From: Mycolicibacterium austroafricanum | Lineage (GTDB): Bacteria; Actinomycetota; Actinomycetes; Mycobacteriales; Mycobacteriaceae | Direction of reading: 5' to 3' | Length of the DNA stretch: 64,000 nt | NCBI RefSeq assembly: GCF_000612725.1 | Contig: NZ_HG964450.1 | Location: 976,712-1,040,711 of the forward strand | The notes under the pieces: model-generated | The model's input: only the letters and a program-made list of their open reading frames with translations | Database searches by the model: none | Told to the model about the DNA's origin: nothing | Program-made: the position numbers and the translations under genes | In this document: positions 46,603 through 56,255 of the stretch, piece after piece | How positions within the stretch are numbered: the first letter of the stretch is position 1 | Layout: each line of letters opens with the position of its first letter

Positions 46603-47687
46603 CTCCAGCGGGTGGCTTCCAGTTCCGGCGCCAGCGGCGGATGCAGCGGAACGTCGAGGCCGTCATAGATTCCCGGCTTCTGGGCCGCCAGCCAGCTGAT
46701 CGCCCCGAGTAGCCGGTTGGCGGCGGTCGTGTTGCCGCCGTCGGCGCGGGTGCCGCCCGGCACATCCGCGCGCGTCACGATGGTCAGCTGCGGATCACCG
46801 TCGACGATGACGCGGTGATCGCCCACCCCTTGATCGGGTTGCGGCCAGTGCGGCGCACACGACGGGTCGATGCGGGTGATGTGCTCGACGATGACGCGCT
46901 GCCTGCCGCCGGACCAGCCGATGACCCGCAGGAAGAACGCGCCCTGGGTGCCCTCGTCGAATCGGCCCATGACGGTGTCGACGGAGTCGGCCAGCGGGAG
47001 CCGCTCGACCTCCTCGGTGATCTCGTCGATCTCCAGGCCCAGCCCGCGGCCGATGAGCCGGATGTTGCCGCCCCACACTATCGTCGGGATGGTCGGCAGC
47101 AGCATCATCGGTGTCTCGTCCATCGGGCCACCGAAACCGCAGGACACCCGCACCGCGTACGGCTGGTCGTAGGTCGAGTAGTCGAAGATCTCCTGGCAGG
47201 TGATGGTGTTGATGCGCGTGCACAGCCCCGCCGCGGTGACTGCGAGCGCGTCGTTGGCCCAGCCCGGGTCGACACCGCTGACCAGCAGCGCTGCCCGGCC
47301 GTCCTCGGCGGCGCCGGTGAGGCGCTGCACCCATTCCGGGGGTGCCGAGCGCGGATCGTAGAGCGAGTACAGAGACGGCGTGACGACGTGCACCCCTGCC
47401 CGCAGACACCGCTCGATGTCGGCGACCGCCTCGTCGGGACGGATGTCGCCGGAAGCCATGTACGCCACCGCGTGACAGTCGGCAAGGACCGCGTCGACGT
47501 CCGTGCTGGCGGAGATCCCCGTCGGCGCGTCCAGCCGGGCGAACGACGCGGCGTCACGGCCGGCCTTGTCCTCGGACGAGGTGATCAGCCCCGCCAGATG
47601 CAGCCCCGGAAAGGCGGTGACCGACCGGATCGCGGTGGCGCCCATGTTGCCCGTACCCCATACCGCCACTGCGGTCGTCGCACCCAT
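46599..47687 (-). CDS. DapB-like NAD(P)-dependent oxidoreductase
   Basis: The ~362-residue protein has an N-terminal Rossmann domain (VAVWGTGNMGATAIRSVTAF) and the layout of dihydrodipicolinate reductase-related proteins such as 2,4-diaminopentanoate dehydrogenase (ADCHAVAYMASGDIRPDEAV; LLVSGVDPGWANDALAVTAA; TCQEIFDYSTYDQPYA). Many mycobacterial paralogs exist with unknown substrates. ATG 47687 is used; GTG 47690 precedes it directly. It is divergent from fadE5, sharing a 240-bp intergenic region. Confidence 0.78.
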   Translation of the reverse strand: MGATTAVAVWGTGNMGATAIRSVTAFPGLHLAGLITSSEDKAGRDAASFARLDAPTGISASTDVDAVLADCHAVAYMASGDIRPDEAVADIERCLRAGVHVVTPSLYSLYDPRSAPPEWVQRLTGAAEDGRAALLVSGVDPGWANDALAVTAAGLCTRINTITCQEIFDYSTYDQPYAVRVSCGFGGPMDETPMMLLPTIPTIVWGGNIRLIGRGLGLEIDEITEEVERLPLADSVDTVMGRFDEGTQGAFFLRVIGWSGGRQRVIVEHITRIDPSCAPHWPQPDQGVGDHRVIVDGDPQLTIVTRADVPGGTRADGGNTTAANRLLGAISWLAAQKPGIYDGLDVPLHPPLAPELEATRWS

Positions 47688-47824
47688 CACGACACCCTAT
47701 CCGGGCTAAACGTGAGTATCATCACAGACGGATAAAACCCCTGTTCAGGGCCTATTTTGTAGCCAAATTCGCACCCCGGCCAACCGCTGGGTTGGTCCAG
47801 GGGGGGAAATTGCCCACACTCGTC

Positions 47825-47876
47825 TTGCGTTGAAGTTACCGGGCGGTATAGTTAGGCACAGTTACTGGTGGGTAAC
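47825..47876 (+). promoter_or_regulatory. fadE5 promoter with two TTAC-N6-GTA(A/T) operator sites
   Basis: A -35 TTGCGT (47825-47830) and -10 TATAGT (47847-47852) are spaced by 16 bp. Site 1, TTACCGGGCGGTAT (47836-47849), covers the spacer and -10. Site 2, GTTACTGGTGGGTAAC (47861-47876), lies just downstream around the start of transcription. Both match the palindromes in front of fadA2/fabG4 and tetR, so repression by that TetR protein is proposed. Confidence 0.6.
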
Positions 47877-47927
47877 TTAGCCGACAAGTACCCAACCGCA
47901 TGTGGCGTTCTCGACGAGGAGGAACTA

Positions 47928-49763
47928 GTGAGCCACTACAAGAGCAATGTCCGTGACCAGGTATTCAACCTGTTCGAGGTTCTCGGCGTCGACAAGGCGC
48001 TCGGTCAGGGCAGCTACTCCGATCTGGACGCCGACACCGCGGTGGAGATGCTGGGTGAGATGGCCCGCCTCGCCGAGGGCCCGGTGGCCGCGTCGTTCGA
48101 GGACGGCGACCGCAACCCGCCGGTCTTCGACCCCAAGGCCCACACCGTGACGCTGCCGGAGTCGTTCAAGAAGTCCGTGCGCGCCGTGATCGACGGCGGC
48201 TGGGACAAGATCGGCGTCGACGAGGAGCTCGGCGGTACGCCGATGCCGCGCGCGCTGTTCTGGGCCATCCAGGAGCACATCCTCGGCGCCAACCCCGCCG
48301 TCTACATGTACGCGATGGGCGCCGGATTCGCCGACATCTTCTACCACCTGGGCACCGACGAGCAGAAGAAGTGGGCCAAGCTCGCCGCCGACCGCGGCTG
48401 GGGCTCGACCATGGTGCTCACCGAGCCGGACGCCGGCTCCGATGTCGGCGCCGGACGCACCAAGGCCGTCCAGCAGCCCGACGGCACCTGGCACATCGAC
48501 GGCGTGAAGCGGTTCATCACCTCCGCCGACTCCGATGACCTGTTCGAGAACATCATGCATCTGGTGCTGGCCCGCCCCGAGGGCGCAGGGCCGGGCACCA
48601 AGGGCCTGTCGCTGTTCTTCGTGCCGAAGTTCCACTTCGACCCCGAGACCGGCGAGCCGGGTGAGCGCAACGGCGTGTTCGTCACCAACGTCGAACACAA
48701 GATGGGCCTGAAGGTCTCCGCCACATGTGAGCTGTCCCTCGGCCAGCACGGCGTCCCGGCCGTGGGCTGGTTGGTCGGCGAGGTGCACGAGGGCATCGCG
48801 CAGATGTTCGACGTCATCGAGCAGGCCCGAATGATGGTGGGCACGAAGGCGATCGCCACGCTGTCGACCGGTTACCTGAACGCGCTGGAGTACGCCAAGG
48901 AGCGTGTCCAGGGCGCCGACCTGACCCAGATGACCGACAAGACCGCCCCGCGCGTGACCATCACGCATCACCCGGACGTCCGTCGTTCGCTGATGACCCA
49001 GAAGGCCTACGCCGAGGGGCTGCGCGCGCTGTACCTGTACACCGCGACCCACCAGGACGCCGAGGTCGCCAAGGCGCTGTACGGCATCGAGCCGGAGCTC
49101 GCGCTCAAGGTCAACGACCTGATGCTGCCGATCGTCAAGGGTGTGGGTTCGGAGCAGGCGTACGCCAAGCTCACCGAGAGCCTGCAGACCCTGGGCGGAT
49201 CCGGCTTCCTGCAGGACTACCCGATCGAGCAGTACATCCGCGACGCCAAGATCGACTCGCTGTACGAGGGCACCACGGCCATCCAGGCGCAGGACTTCTT
49301 CTTCCGCAAGATCGTCCGCGACAAGGGTGTTGCCCTGGCGCACGTGGCCGGCCAGATCGAGCAGTTCGTCAAGGCCGAGACCGGCAACGGCCGGCTCAAG
49401 GCCGAGCGTGCCCTGCTGGCCACCGCGCTGGAGGACGTCCAGGGCATGGCCGCGTCGCTGACCGGCTACCTGATGGCCTCGCAGGAGGACGCCAAGAGCA
49501 TCTACAAGGTGGGTCTGGGTTCGGTGCGCTTCCTGATGAGCGTCGGCGACCTGGTCCTCGGCTGGCTGCTGCAGCAGCAGGCGGCGGTGGCGATCGAGAA
49601 GCTCGACGCCGGCGCCCAGGGTGACGACCGTGCGTTCTACGAGGGCAAGGTCGCGGTGGCGTCGTTCTTCGCGAAGAACTTCCTTCCGCTGCTCACCAGC
49701 ACCCGGTCCATCGTGGAAAACCTCGACAACGAGGTCATGGAACTGGACGAAGCGGCCTTCTAG
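47928..49763 (+). CDS. fadE5: Acyl-CoA dehydrogenase FadE5
   Basis: The 611-residue protein starts at GTG 47928, preceded by GAGGAGGA at 5-6 nt, giving [20 protein letters not shown], the known FadE5 N-terminus; earlier in-frame starts lack support. ACAD motifs are present: [20 protein letters not shown] and the C-terminal flavin/active-site region [20 protein letters not shown]. FadE5 is a broad-specificity acyl-CoA dehydrogenase for long and medium chains in the first step of beta-oxidation. The size is that of MSMEG_0406/Rv0244c. Two TetR-type operators overlap its promoter, and a strong terminator follows. Confidence 0.95.
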   Translation: MSHYKSNVRDQVFNLFEVLGVDKALGQGSYSDLDADTAVEMLGEMARLAEGPVAASFEDGDRNPPVFDPKAHTVTLPESFKKSVRAVIDGGWDKIGVDEELGGTPMPRALFWAIQEHILGANPAVYMYAMGAGFADIFYHLGTDEQKKWAKLAADRGWGSTMVLTEPDAGSDVGAGRTKAVQQPDGTWHIDGVKRFITSADSDDLFENIMHLVLARPEGAGPGTKGLSLFFVPKFHFDPETGEPGERNGVFVTNVEHKMGLKVSATCELSLGQHGVPAVGWLVGEVHEGIAQMFDVIEQARMMVGTKAIATLSTGYLNALEYAKERVQGADLTQMTDKTAPRVTITHHPDVRRSLMTQKAYAEGLRALYLYTATHQDAEVAKALYGIEPELALKVNDLMLPIVKGVGSEQAYAKLTESLQTLGGSGFLQDYPIEQYIRDAKIDSLYEGTTAIQAQDFFFRKIVRDKGVALAHVAGQIEQFVKAETGNGRLKAERALLATALEDVQGMAASLTGYLMASQEDAKSIYKVGLGSVRFLMSVGDLVLGWLLQQQAAVAIEKLDAGAQGDDRAFYEGKVAVASFFAKNFLPLLTSTRSIVENLDNEVMELDEAAF

Positions 49764-49786
49764 ACCCTTCCACCGCTTCGGACCCG

Positions 49787-49817
49787 AGACGCCCCCGGAC
49801 TCTTCACGGGGGCGTCT
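49787..49817 (+). terminator. Intrinsic terminator after fadE5
   Basis: AGACGCCCCCG pairs perfectly (11 bp) with CGGGGGCGTCT across a 9-nt loop, followed by a short TTGCGTT tract, 24 bp after the fadE5 stop. It also lies beyond the end of the convergent small membrane gene (stop at 49863) and could serve both. Confidence 0.8.
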
Positions 49818-49862
49818 TGCGTTGTGGGGCAAGGTCATCGCGAGACGCAGGCACTGAGCGCG

Positions 49863-50132
49863 CTACTTCTCCCGATTCTTCGCAAAGGCCACGGCGGCAC
49901 CCACGAGAACCGCGAGCGCGATCGCACCGAACACGTAGCGGGACCATCCGACCCGGTCGGCGGCGATGGCAGCCATGAATGCGGCCCCGGCGATCAACGC
50001 CCACCCCGAGTACAGCCGCGCCTGGCGACGTCGCTTCGCGGCATTGGCGTCGCGGGGCGCGAAGACCGCATAGGCAGCCAGGCCCAGGAATGCCACGAAC
50101 GTCAGTAGCTGCGCGACATTCAGGGCCGTCAT
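49863..50132 (-). CDS. Small three-helix membrane protein
   Basis: The 89-residue protein has hydrophobic helices at about 5-25 (VAQLLTFVAFLGLAAYAVFA), 43-60 (GWALIAGAAFMAAIAA) and 67-84 (VFGAIALAVLVGAAVAFA), with a strongly basic loop NAAKRRRQARLY between the first two. I do not recognise a family. It lies 21 bp after the response regulator on the same strand and is probably the last gene of the two-component operon. Confidence 0.7.
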   Translation of the reverse strand: MTALNVAQLLTFVAFLGLAAYAVFAPRDANAAKRRRQARLYSGWALIAGAAFMAAIAADRVGWSRYVFGAIALAVLVGAAVAFAKNREK

Positions 50133-50153
50133 GCCTACTTTTTAGCAGGATGT

Positions 50154-50798
50154 TCAGCTGTCGAGGTAGGTGAGCACCGCCAGTACGCGGCGGTGGTGCG
50201 CCTGCGACGGCGCCAGGTCGAGCTTGGTGAAGATCGCCGACACGTGCTTCTCGACGGACCGCTCGGTGATCGAGAGCTGTCGCGCCAGACTGAGGTTGGA
50301 ATGCCCCTCGGCCATCAACGCGAGCACCTCGCGTTCGCGCGGGGAGAGACGGTCCAGCGCCGACGTGCCGCGGCTCCCCATCAGCTGACGCACGACTTCG
50401 GGGTCGAGAGCGGTGCCGCGCGCGGCGACGCGCTGCAGGGCGGCGTCGAACTCCGCGATGTCGGCCACCCGGTCCTTGAGCAGATATCCCACTCCCTCGG
50501 CATTGCCTGCCAGCAGTTCGGTGGCGTACCTGGTTTCCACCCACTGGGAGAACACCAGCACGCCGACCTCCGGATGGGACCGCCGCAGCGACACCGCGGC
50601 CACCAGGCCCTCGTCGGTGAACGTGGGCGGCATCCTGATGTCGACCACCACCACGTCGGGCGCGAATTCCCGAACCGCCCCCAGCATGTCGTCGGCGTTG
50701 CCCACCGCGGCGACCACGTCGTGGCCTCGCTCGGCGATCAGCTGGGCCAGGCCCTCGCGCAGGATCGCGCTGTCCTCTGCGATCACTATCCGCGTCAT
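50154..50798 (-). CDS. NarL/LuxR-type response regulator
   Basis: The 214-residue protein has a receiver domain (IVIAEDSAILREGLAQLIAE; phospho-acceptor Asp53 in VVVVDIRMPP) and a LuxR-type helix-turn-helix at about residues 150-205 (LSPREREVLALMAEGHSNLS; ERSVEKHVSAIFTKLDL). It is the partner of the adjacent histidine kinase, whose stop overlaps its start by 4 bp. The target genes are unknown. Confidence 0.93.
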   Translation of the reverse strand: MTRIVIAEDSAILREGLAQLIAERGHDVVAAVGNADDMLGAVREFAPDVVVVDIRMPPTFTDEGLVAAVSLRRSHPEVGVLVFSQWVETRYATELLAGNAEGVGYLLKDRVADIAEFDAALQRVAARGTALDPEVVRQLMGSRGTSALDRLSPREREVLALMAEGHSNLSLARQLSITERSVEKHVSAIFTKLDLAPSQAHHRRVLAVLTYLDS

Positions 50799-52114
50799 TG
50801 GCCGGCCCCGGGTGGCACCACCACGGTGACCACGGTGGGACCACCGGCCGGGCTGTCGATCTCCAGCCGCCCGTCGACCATCGCGAGCCGTTCCGCGAGC
50901 CCAGTCAGACCCGAGCCGTTACCCACCTGCACACCCCCGGATCCGTTGTCCTCGACGTCGATTCGCAACTCGGTCGCATCACCTGCGACCCGCACGGCCG
51001 CAGCGCCGGCCCCGGAGTGCTTCGAGACGTTGGCCAGCAGTTCGGCCACACAGAAATACGCCATCGTCTCCACGCCGATCGAGGGGCGCACGGACAGGTC
51101 CACCGTGACGTCCACCGGGATGGGGTTGCGCGCCGCCAGCGTGTGGATCGCCGGTCCGAGGCCGAGATCCAGTGCGGGCGGACGTATTCCGCGGATCAGG
51201 TCGCGCAGCTCGGCCAGCGTGTCCTTGGTGTTCGCCAGCGCGTCCGACACCAGCATCCTGGCCTGCGCCGTGTCGCCGGCCTCCGCAAGGTGCTCGTCGG
51301 CGCGGGCCAGCGCCATGGCGACGGTGATGAGTCGCGCCTGGGTGCCGTCGTGCAGGTCTCGCTCGACACGCTGCAGCCTGGCGGCGGCATCGTCGACCAC
51401 ACCCGCGCGCGCGTTCTCCAGTTGGGCCACTCGACGTTCGCGTCCGGTCGGGCCGAGCAGCGCCGCGGCCACCCGCACATGCACCCGGCTGATTCCGATC
51501 ATCACCCAGCCGAGGAGATACAGCGCCAACACACCGGCGACCGACAACACCACGTATACCGCGAGGGAATCGACCGGCTCGACGAGCGAGATGAACGGCT
51601 CCCCCGTCACCAGCCAGACCACCGGCGAGACGATCAGGAGCGCGGAGGCGACCACGCCGACGACGACGGCGGAGCCGATCGGCGTCATGAGCACCGCGTG
51701 CAGGGTGAGGAAACCGAGGCTGCGCCAGCCGACCGAGTCGGTCAGGGCTGCGGTGACGACCTGCAGTCGCCCGGCGGGACGCTCGAACTCCGGCGGGGCG
51801 TCGATCTGCGCCCCGACCAGCTGCGCCAACGCCCGGTACAGCCGGTTCCAGGCTCTGCCGCTCATCACCAGCAGCGCGAGCAGCGGGATACCGATCACCG
51901 TCAGGATCATCAGGGCCGACGCCAGACCGGCAGCGAACAGGAACGCGATGTCGACGATCGCCAGCACGCTGACCAGATGCACGTAGAGGTAGGCGCGCCA
52001 GGCGGCGGGCGCCACCGGGGCGAGGAGCAACCGGGGCCAGTCTGTCCCCGTTCTCGTCGGCGGCATGTCGGTCACGGTGGTCGGGTCGGTGGGTGGGCTG
52101 GTCGGCACTGTCAC
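50795..52114 (-). CDS. Sensor histidine kinase, HisKA_3 type with membrane sensor domain
   Basis: From GTG 52114 the protein has 439 residues. The N-terminal half is a membrane region with four helices of the actinobacterial 'sensor' domain type (VLAIVDIAFLFAAGLASALM; LTVIGIPLLALLVM; AVVVGVVASALLIVSPVVWL; LAVYVVLSVAGVLALYLLGW). The phospho-acceptor His is in RVERDLHDGTQARL, and the HATPase G-box is DVEDNGSGGVQVGNGSGLTG. Starts at 52108 (GTG) or 52066 (ATG) are equally possible; none has a clear ribosome binding site. It pairs with the response regulator at 50154-50798. Confidence 0.88.
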   Translation of the reverse strand: MTVPTSPPTDPTTVTDMPPTRTGTDWPRLLLAPVAPAAWRAYLYVHLVSVLAIVDIAFLFAAGLASALMILTVIGIPLLALLVMSGRAWNRLYRALAQLVGAQIDAPPEFERPAGRLQVVTAALTDSVGWRSLGFLTLHAVLMTPIGSAVVVGVVASALLIVSPVVWLVTGEPFISLVEPVDSLAVYVVLSVAGVLALYLLGWVMIGISRVHVRVAAALLGPTGRERRVAQLENARAGVVDDAAARLQRVERDLHDGTQARLITVAMALARADEHLAEAGDTAQARMLVSDALANTKDTLAELRDLIRGIRPPALDLGLGPAIHTLAARNPIPVDVTVDLSVRPSIGVETMAYFCVAELLANVSKHSGAGAAAVRVAGDATELRIDVEDNGSGGVQVGNGSGLTGLAERLAMVDGRLEIDSPAGGPTVVTVVVPPGAGQ

Positions 52115-52366
52115 ACCACCATGCTGGTCCGGCGGCGAGGGAAGTCGCGACAGTGGAGCCCAGCGTCTTGAGGGTGGGGCTGGCCACACCATCGGGGCCC
52201 CGGACACAAGGGCGGGTTCGGGAGGACACATGGGCGCGTCTCATTTAAGTTCACGCGGCCGACTTTCATCCCTTGTCGGCTCTTCGGATAGGTCACTCCC
52301 GAACCCGTCGTGCGATCGATGCTACGCCTGGTACGGCCCCTGCAACAGAGGGAATTTCGAGATTTT

Positions 52367-53296
52367 TCAGCCCCCGGAACGCATGTCCCGCAGCAGGGCG
52401 CGGGTGCGGTCCCGGCCCTCGGCGGAGCTGTCGAACACCGCGCCCACGTACTCGTCGACGCCCGCCTCCGCCAACTCGGCGAGGCGGTCGCGGACGGTCG
52501 CCTCGTCACCGATGATCGCGGCGTCCTCCGGACCCGCGTAGCCCTCACGGTCGAGCATCGCGCGGTAGGACGGCAGCGTGCCGTACACGGCGAACTGTTC
52601 GGCGGCCTGCTTGCGCGCGGCTTCGACGTCGTCGGTGACGGCCACCGGCAATGACGCGACCACCCGCACCGAGCCCTGTGGGCGTCCGGCATCGGCGGCC
52701 GCCTGCCGCAACGCCGGGCTGACGTGGTCGCGCAGAGTCGCCGGTCCGGTCATCCACGTGCAGGTGCCCGCGGTCCTCCGGCCGGCCACGCGCAGCAGTT
52801 GCGGTCCCAGCGCAGCGATGTAGACGTCGGGCCGCGGGGCGCCGGGGATGACGAGGGCACCCCTGGTCGTCACCGTCTCGCCGGTCGCGTTGGCCGGCTC
52901 CCCGGCCAGCAGCGGCAGCAGCCCGTCGAGGTACTCGTTGAGCCGGCGCACCGGCCTGTCCCACGGGATGCCCCACATGCCCTCGGTCACGGCGGCGTGT
53001 GTCATGCCGAGACCCAGGATGAAGCGACCACCCGAGGCCAGGCTCACGGTCAGCGCGCGCTGGGCCATCTGCATCGGGTGCTGATTCTGGATCGGCACGA
53101 CGCCGCTGGCCACCTCGATGGTGTCGACCTCGCGGAGCGCGACCGCGAGGATCGTCAGAAGGTCGGGCTCGTAAGGCAGCTGACTGATCCAGACCCGGGC
53201 GAAGCCCTCGTCACGCAATTGGGAGAGATAGGCGATCGTCGCGTCGATCGGATTACCGCCGAGGCCACTGATCTGTCCGAACATGCTGATCTGCAT
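52367..53296 (-). CDS. LLM-class F420-dependent oxidoreductase-like protein
   Basis: The 309-residue protein has the luciferase-like TIM barrel features of F420 or flavin-dependent enzymes (GFARVWISQLPYEPDLLTIL; VASGVVPIQNQHPMQMAQRA; LASGGRFILGLGMTHAAVTE; DVYIAALGPQLLRVAGRRTA). The substrate is unknown. It follows fadA2 on the same strand, separated by a hairpin (53323-53370), and precedes the two-component system. Confidence 0.85.
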   Translation of the reverse strand: MQISMFGQISGLGGNPIDATIAYLSQLRDEGFARVWISQLPYEPDLLTILAVALREVDTIEVASGVVPIQNQHPMQMAQRALTVSLASGGRFILGLGMTHAAVTEGMWGIPWDRPVRRLNEYLDGLLPLLAGEPANATGETVTTRGALVIPGAPRPDVYIAALGPQLLRVAGRRTAGTCTWMTGPATLRDHVSPALRQAAADAGRPQGSVRVVASLPVAVTDDVEAARKQAAEQFAVYGTLPSYRAMLDREGYAGPEDAAIIGDEATVRDRLAELAEAGVDEYVGAVFDSSAEGRDRTRALLRDMRSGG

Positions 53297-53322
53297 GCCT
53301 GAAATCTACTGAAAAAGATGAG

Positions 53323-53370
53323 AGCCCCGTGTTGCCGTCGGGTCGGGGGGTCAGACGGCAACACGGAGCT
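53323..53370 (-). terminator. Hairpin between fadA2 and the LLM oxidoreductase gene
   Basis: CCGTGTTGCCGTC (53327-53339) pairs perfectly with GACGGCAACACGG (53354-53366); after one mismatch the stem extends three more pairs on each side to 53323-53370. The loop is 14 nt. It lies 68 bp beyond the fadA2 stop and just ahead of the LLM start, so it may terminate fadA2 or act as an attenuator. Confidence 0.6.
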
Positions 53371-53437
53371 ATCCCCTGTATCGGCGCCTCCGCCCGGGGC
53401 GTTACAGCGATCCGAAACTTTTTTTCAGGAGCTTTTT

Positions 53438-54739
53438 CTACGCCTCCAAGATGGCCGTCACACCCTGCCCACCTGCGGCGCACACCGAGATCAGGCCGCG
53501 CACGGGCTTGCCTGTTTCAGCCTTCTTCTCGGCCAGCTGTTTGGCCAGCTGCGCGACGATCCGGCCGCCGGTCGCGGCGAACGGGTGGCCCGCGGCCAGC
53601 GACGAGCCGTTGACGTTGAGCTTGGACCGGTCGATGCTCCCCAGGGCCTTGTCCAGGCCGAGCCGTTCCTTGCAGTACTCATCGGATTCCCACGCCGCCA
53701 GGGTCGCCAGCACCACGGACGCGAACGCCTCGTGGATCTCGTAGAAGTCGAAGTCCTGCAGCGTCAGGCCGTTGCGCGCCAGCAGCCGCGGCACCGCGTA
53801 CGTCGGCGCCATCAGAAGGCCGTCGCGGCCGTTGACGTAGTCCACCGCGGCGGTCTGGCCGTCGACGAAATAGGCCAGCACGGGAATCGAGTGTTCGGCG
53901 GCCCACTCCTCCGACGACAGCAGCGCCACCGAGGCTCCGTCGGTCAACGGCGTCGAGTTCCCCGCCGTCATCGTGGCGTCGCCGTTGCGCACGCCGAACA
54001 CGGGTCGCAGCTTCGCCAGCTTCTCGACCGACGAGTCCGCGCGCAGGTTGTTGTCCCGGTAGAGCCCGAGGAACGGGGTGACCAGGTCGTCGAAGAACCC
54101 GCGGTCGTAGGCGGCCGCCATGTTGCGGTGGCTGGCGGCGGCCAGCTCGTCCTGATCGACGCGTTTGACGCCCATCTCCTTGGCGGTGACGGCGGCGTGC
54201 TCACCCATCGACATCCCGGTGCGCGGCTCGCTGTTGACCGGGATCTCGACGCCCAGGGCAGCCGGCAGCTTGCCGACCAGCTTGAGACGCTCGACGTTGG
54301 ACTTGGCGCGTCGCAGCCCCAGCAGCACCCGGCGCAGGTCGTCGCCGAACGCGATCGGGGCGTCGGACGCGGTGTCGACTCCACCGGCCGCCGCCACCTC
54401 GTAGCGCCTCCGGGCGATGCCGTCGGCCGCCGCGATCGCCGCCTGAAGTCCGGTGCCGCAAGCCTGCTGCAGATCGAACGCCGGCGTGGCGGACGACAGC
54501 GAGCTGCCGAGCACGCACTCGCGCATCAAGTTGAAGTCGCGGCTGTGCTTGAGCACCGCACCGCCGATCACGGCGTCGAGCTTCTCGCCCTTGAGGTTGA
54601 AGCGATCGGCCAGTCCGTCCAGGGTCGCGGTGAACATGTCCTGGTTGGAGGCCTTGGCGTAGGCCCCGTCTGCGCGGGCGAACGGAATCCGGTTGCCGCC
54701 GAGGATCGCTACCCGGCGGGTTGTGTTGGTGTCAGCCAC
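53438..54739 (-). CDS. fadA2: Acetyl-CoA acetyltransferase (thiolase) FadA2
   Basis: The 433-residue thiolase completes beta-oxidation by cleaving 3-ketoacyl-CoA. The catalytic Cys is in [37 protein letters not shown] holds the His, and the C-terminal [13 protein letters not shown] holds the second Cys. GTG 54739 is chosen because GGGAGG lies 5 nt upstream and the product then starts like Rv0243; ATG 54778 and GTG 54787 are alternatives. It is divergent from fabG4, with a TetR-type palindrome between them. Confidence 0.92.
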   Translation of the reverse strand: MADTNTTRRVAILGGNRIPFARADGAYAKASNQDMFTATLDGLADRFNLKGEKLDAVIGGAVLKHSRDFNLMRECVLGSSLSSATPAFDLQQACGTGLQAAIAAADGIARRRYEVAAAGGVDTASDAPIAFGDDLRRVLLGLRRAKSNVERLKLVGKLPAALGVEIPVNSEPRTGMSMGEHAAVTAKEMGVKRVDQDELAAASHRNMAAAYDRGFFDDLVTPFLGLYRDNNLRADSSVEKLAKLRPVFGVRNGDATMTAGNSTPLTDGASVALLSSEEWAAEHSIPVLAYFVDGQTAAVDYVNGRDGLLMAPTYAVPRLLARNGLTLQDFDFYEIHEAFASVVLATLAAWESDEYCKERLGLDKALGSIDRSKLNVNGSSLAAGHPFAATGGRIVAQLAKQLAEKKAETGKPVRGLISVCAAGGQGVTAILEA

Positions 54740-54791
54740 GTCTGCCTCCCGGCTCACTGATGGGGTGTCGAGGGTCATACTACCCACCGTT

Positions 54792-54807
54792 CTTACTCTG
54801 GAGTAAG
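54792..54807. promoter_or_regulatory. TetR-type operator between fadA2 and fabG4
   Basis: CTTACTCTGGAGTAAG has perfect 7-bp arms around a 2-bp centre (TTAC-N6-GTAA). It matches 13 of 16 positions of the palindrome upstream of tetR (57761-57776, read on the minus strand) and shares half-sites and spacing with both fadE5 sites. It lies 53 bp from the fadA2 start and 79 bp from the fabG4 start. Confidence 0.7.
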
Positions 54808-54885
54808 TTCGTGATGGATGCGACAGTGCTGGGTAACCCCATCACCGTCGACAACGATGTACCCAGATCCTCGAAAGGCAGCGCC

Positions 54886-56253
54886 GTGGCTTCCGATCTC
54901 CTCTCCCAAGTCGTCAACTCCGGGCCGGGCTCGTTCCTCGCCAAGCAACTCGGTGTGCCGCAGCCCGAGCCGCTGCGCCGGTACAAGCAGGGCGAGCCAC
55001 CGCTGGCCGGGTCGCTGCTGATCGGCGGCTCCGGCGCCGCCGGCGGTGGCCGCGTGGTGGAGCCGCTGCGCGCCGCGCTGGCCGACGACTACGACGTGGT
55101 CGCCAACAACCTCGGCGGTCGCTGGGCCGACTCGTTCGGCGGGCTGGTGTACGACGCGACCGCCATCACCGAACCCGAGGGCCTCAAGGGGCTCTACCAG
55201 TTCTTCACCCCGCTGATGCGCAACCTCGGCCACTCGGGCCGCGTCGTCGTCATCGGCACCACCCCCGAGGAGACCGGCTCCGTGCACGAGCGCACGGCCC
55301 AGCGGGCCCTTGAGGGCTTCACCCGGTCACTGGCCAAGGAGCTGCGCAACGGGTCGACGGCCTCGCTGGTGTACCTGTCGCCCGACGCCAAACCCGCGGC
55401 GACGGGCCTGGAGTCCACGCTGCGCTTCCTGCTGTCCGGCAAGTCGGCCTACGTCGACGGCCAGGTGTTCCGGGTCGGGGCCGCCGACGCGACCCCGCCC
55501 GCCGACTGGGACCGGCCGCTCGAGGGCAAGGTCGCGGTCGTGACGGGGGCCGCGCGCGGGATCGGCGCGACGATCGCCGAGGTGTTCGCGCGCGACGGGG
55601 CGAAAGTGATCGCCGTGGACGTCGAGGGGGCGGCCGAGGCGCTTGCCGAGACCGCCACCAAGGTCGGCGGCACCGCTTTGACCTTGGACGTGACCGCCGC
55701 CGATGCCGTCGACCGGATCGCCGAGCACGTCCGGGAACACTACGAGGGCAGGCTCGACATCCTGGTCAACAACGCCGGGATCACCCGCGACAAGCTGCTG
55801 GCCAACATGGACGAGGCCCGCTGGGATTCCGTGCTCGCGGTGAATCTCCTTGCACCACTTCGCCTTGCCGAAGGACTGGTCGCGAGCGGGCTGATCGGGG
55901 ACGGCGGCCGGATCATCGGACTGTCGTCGATGGCCGGCATCGCGGGCAACCGCGGGCAGACCAACTACGCCGCCACCAAGGCCGGTATGATCGGCCTCAC
56001 CGACGCCCTGGCGCCGCAGTTCGCCGAGAAGAACATCACCATCAACGCGGTCGCCCCCGGGTTCATCGAGACCAAGATGACCGACGCCATTCCCTTCGCC
56101 ACCCGCGAAGTCGGCCGCCGGCTCAACTCGCTGTTCCAGGGCGGGCAGCCGGTGGACGTCGCCGAGGCCATCGCCTACTTCGCCAGCCCGGGATCGAATG
56201 CCGTGAGCGGCAACACCATCCGGGTCTGCGGCCAGGCCATGCTGGGCGCATAG
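54886..56253 (+). CDS. fabG4: High-molecular-weight 3-oxoacyl-ACP/CoA reductase FabG4
   Basis: The 455-residue protein starts at GTG 54886 (AAAGG 9 nt upstream), matching FabG4 length and N-terminus ([20 protein letters not shown]). The N-terminal ~200 residues form a degenerate flavodoxin-like Rossmann domain. The C-terminal half is a catalytic SDR with [12 protein letters not shown], Ser in [12 protein letters not shown] and YAATK. FabG4 reduces 3-ketoacyl-CoA with NADH. It forms an operon with htdX, which follows 2 bp after its stop. Confidence 0.94.
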   Translation: MASDLLSQVVNSGPGSFLAKQLGVPQPEPLRRYKQGEPPLAGSLLIGGSGAAGGGRVVEPLRAALADDYDVVANNLGGRWADSFGGLVYDATAITEPEGLKGLYQFFTPLMRNLGHSGRVVVIGTTPEETGSVHERTAQRALEGFTRSLAKELRNGSTASLVYLSPDAKPAATGLESTLRFLLSGKSAYVDGQVFRVGAADATPPADWDRPLEGKVAVVTGAARGIGATIAEVFARDGAKVIAVDVEGAAEALAETATKVGGTALTLDVTAADAVDRIAEHVREHYEGRLDILVNNAGITRDKLLANMDEARWDSVLAVNLLAPLRLAEGLVASGLIGDGGRIIGLSSMAGIAGNRGQTNYAATKAGMIGLTDALAPQFAEKNITINAVAPGFIETKMTDAIPFATREVGRRLNSLFQGGQPVDVAEAIAYFASPGSNAVSGNTIRVCGQAMLGA

Positions 56254-56255
56254 GA

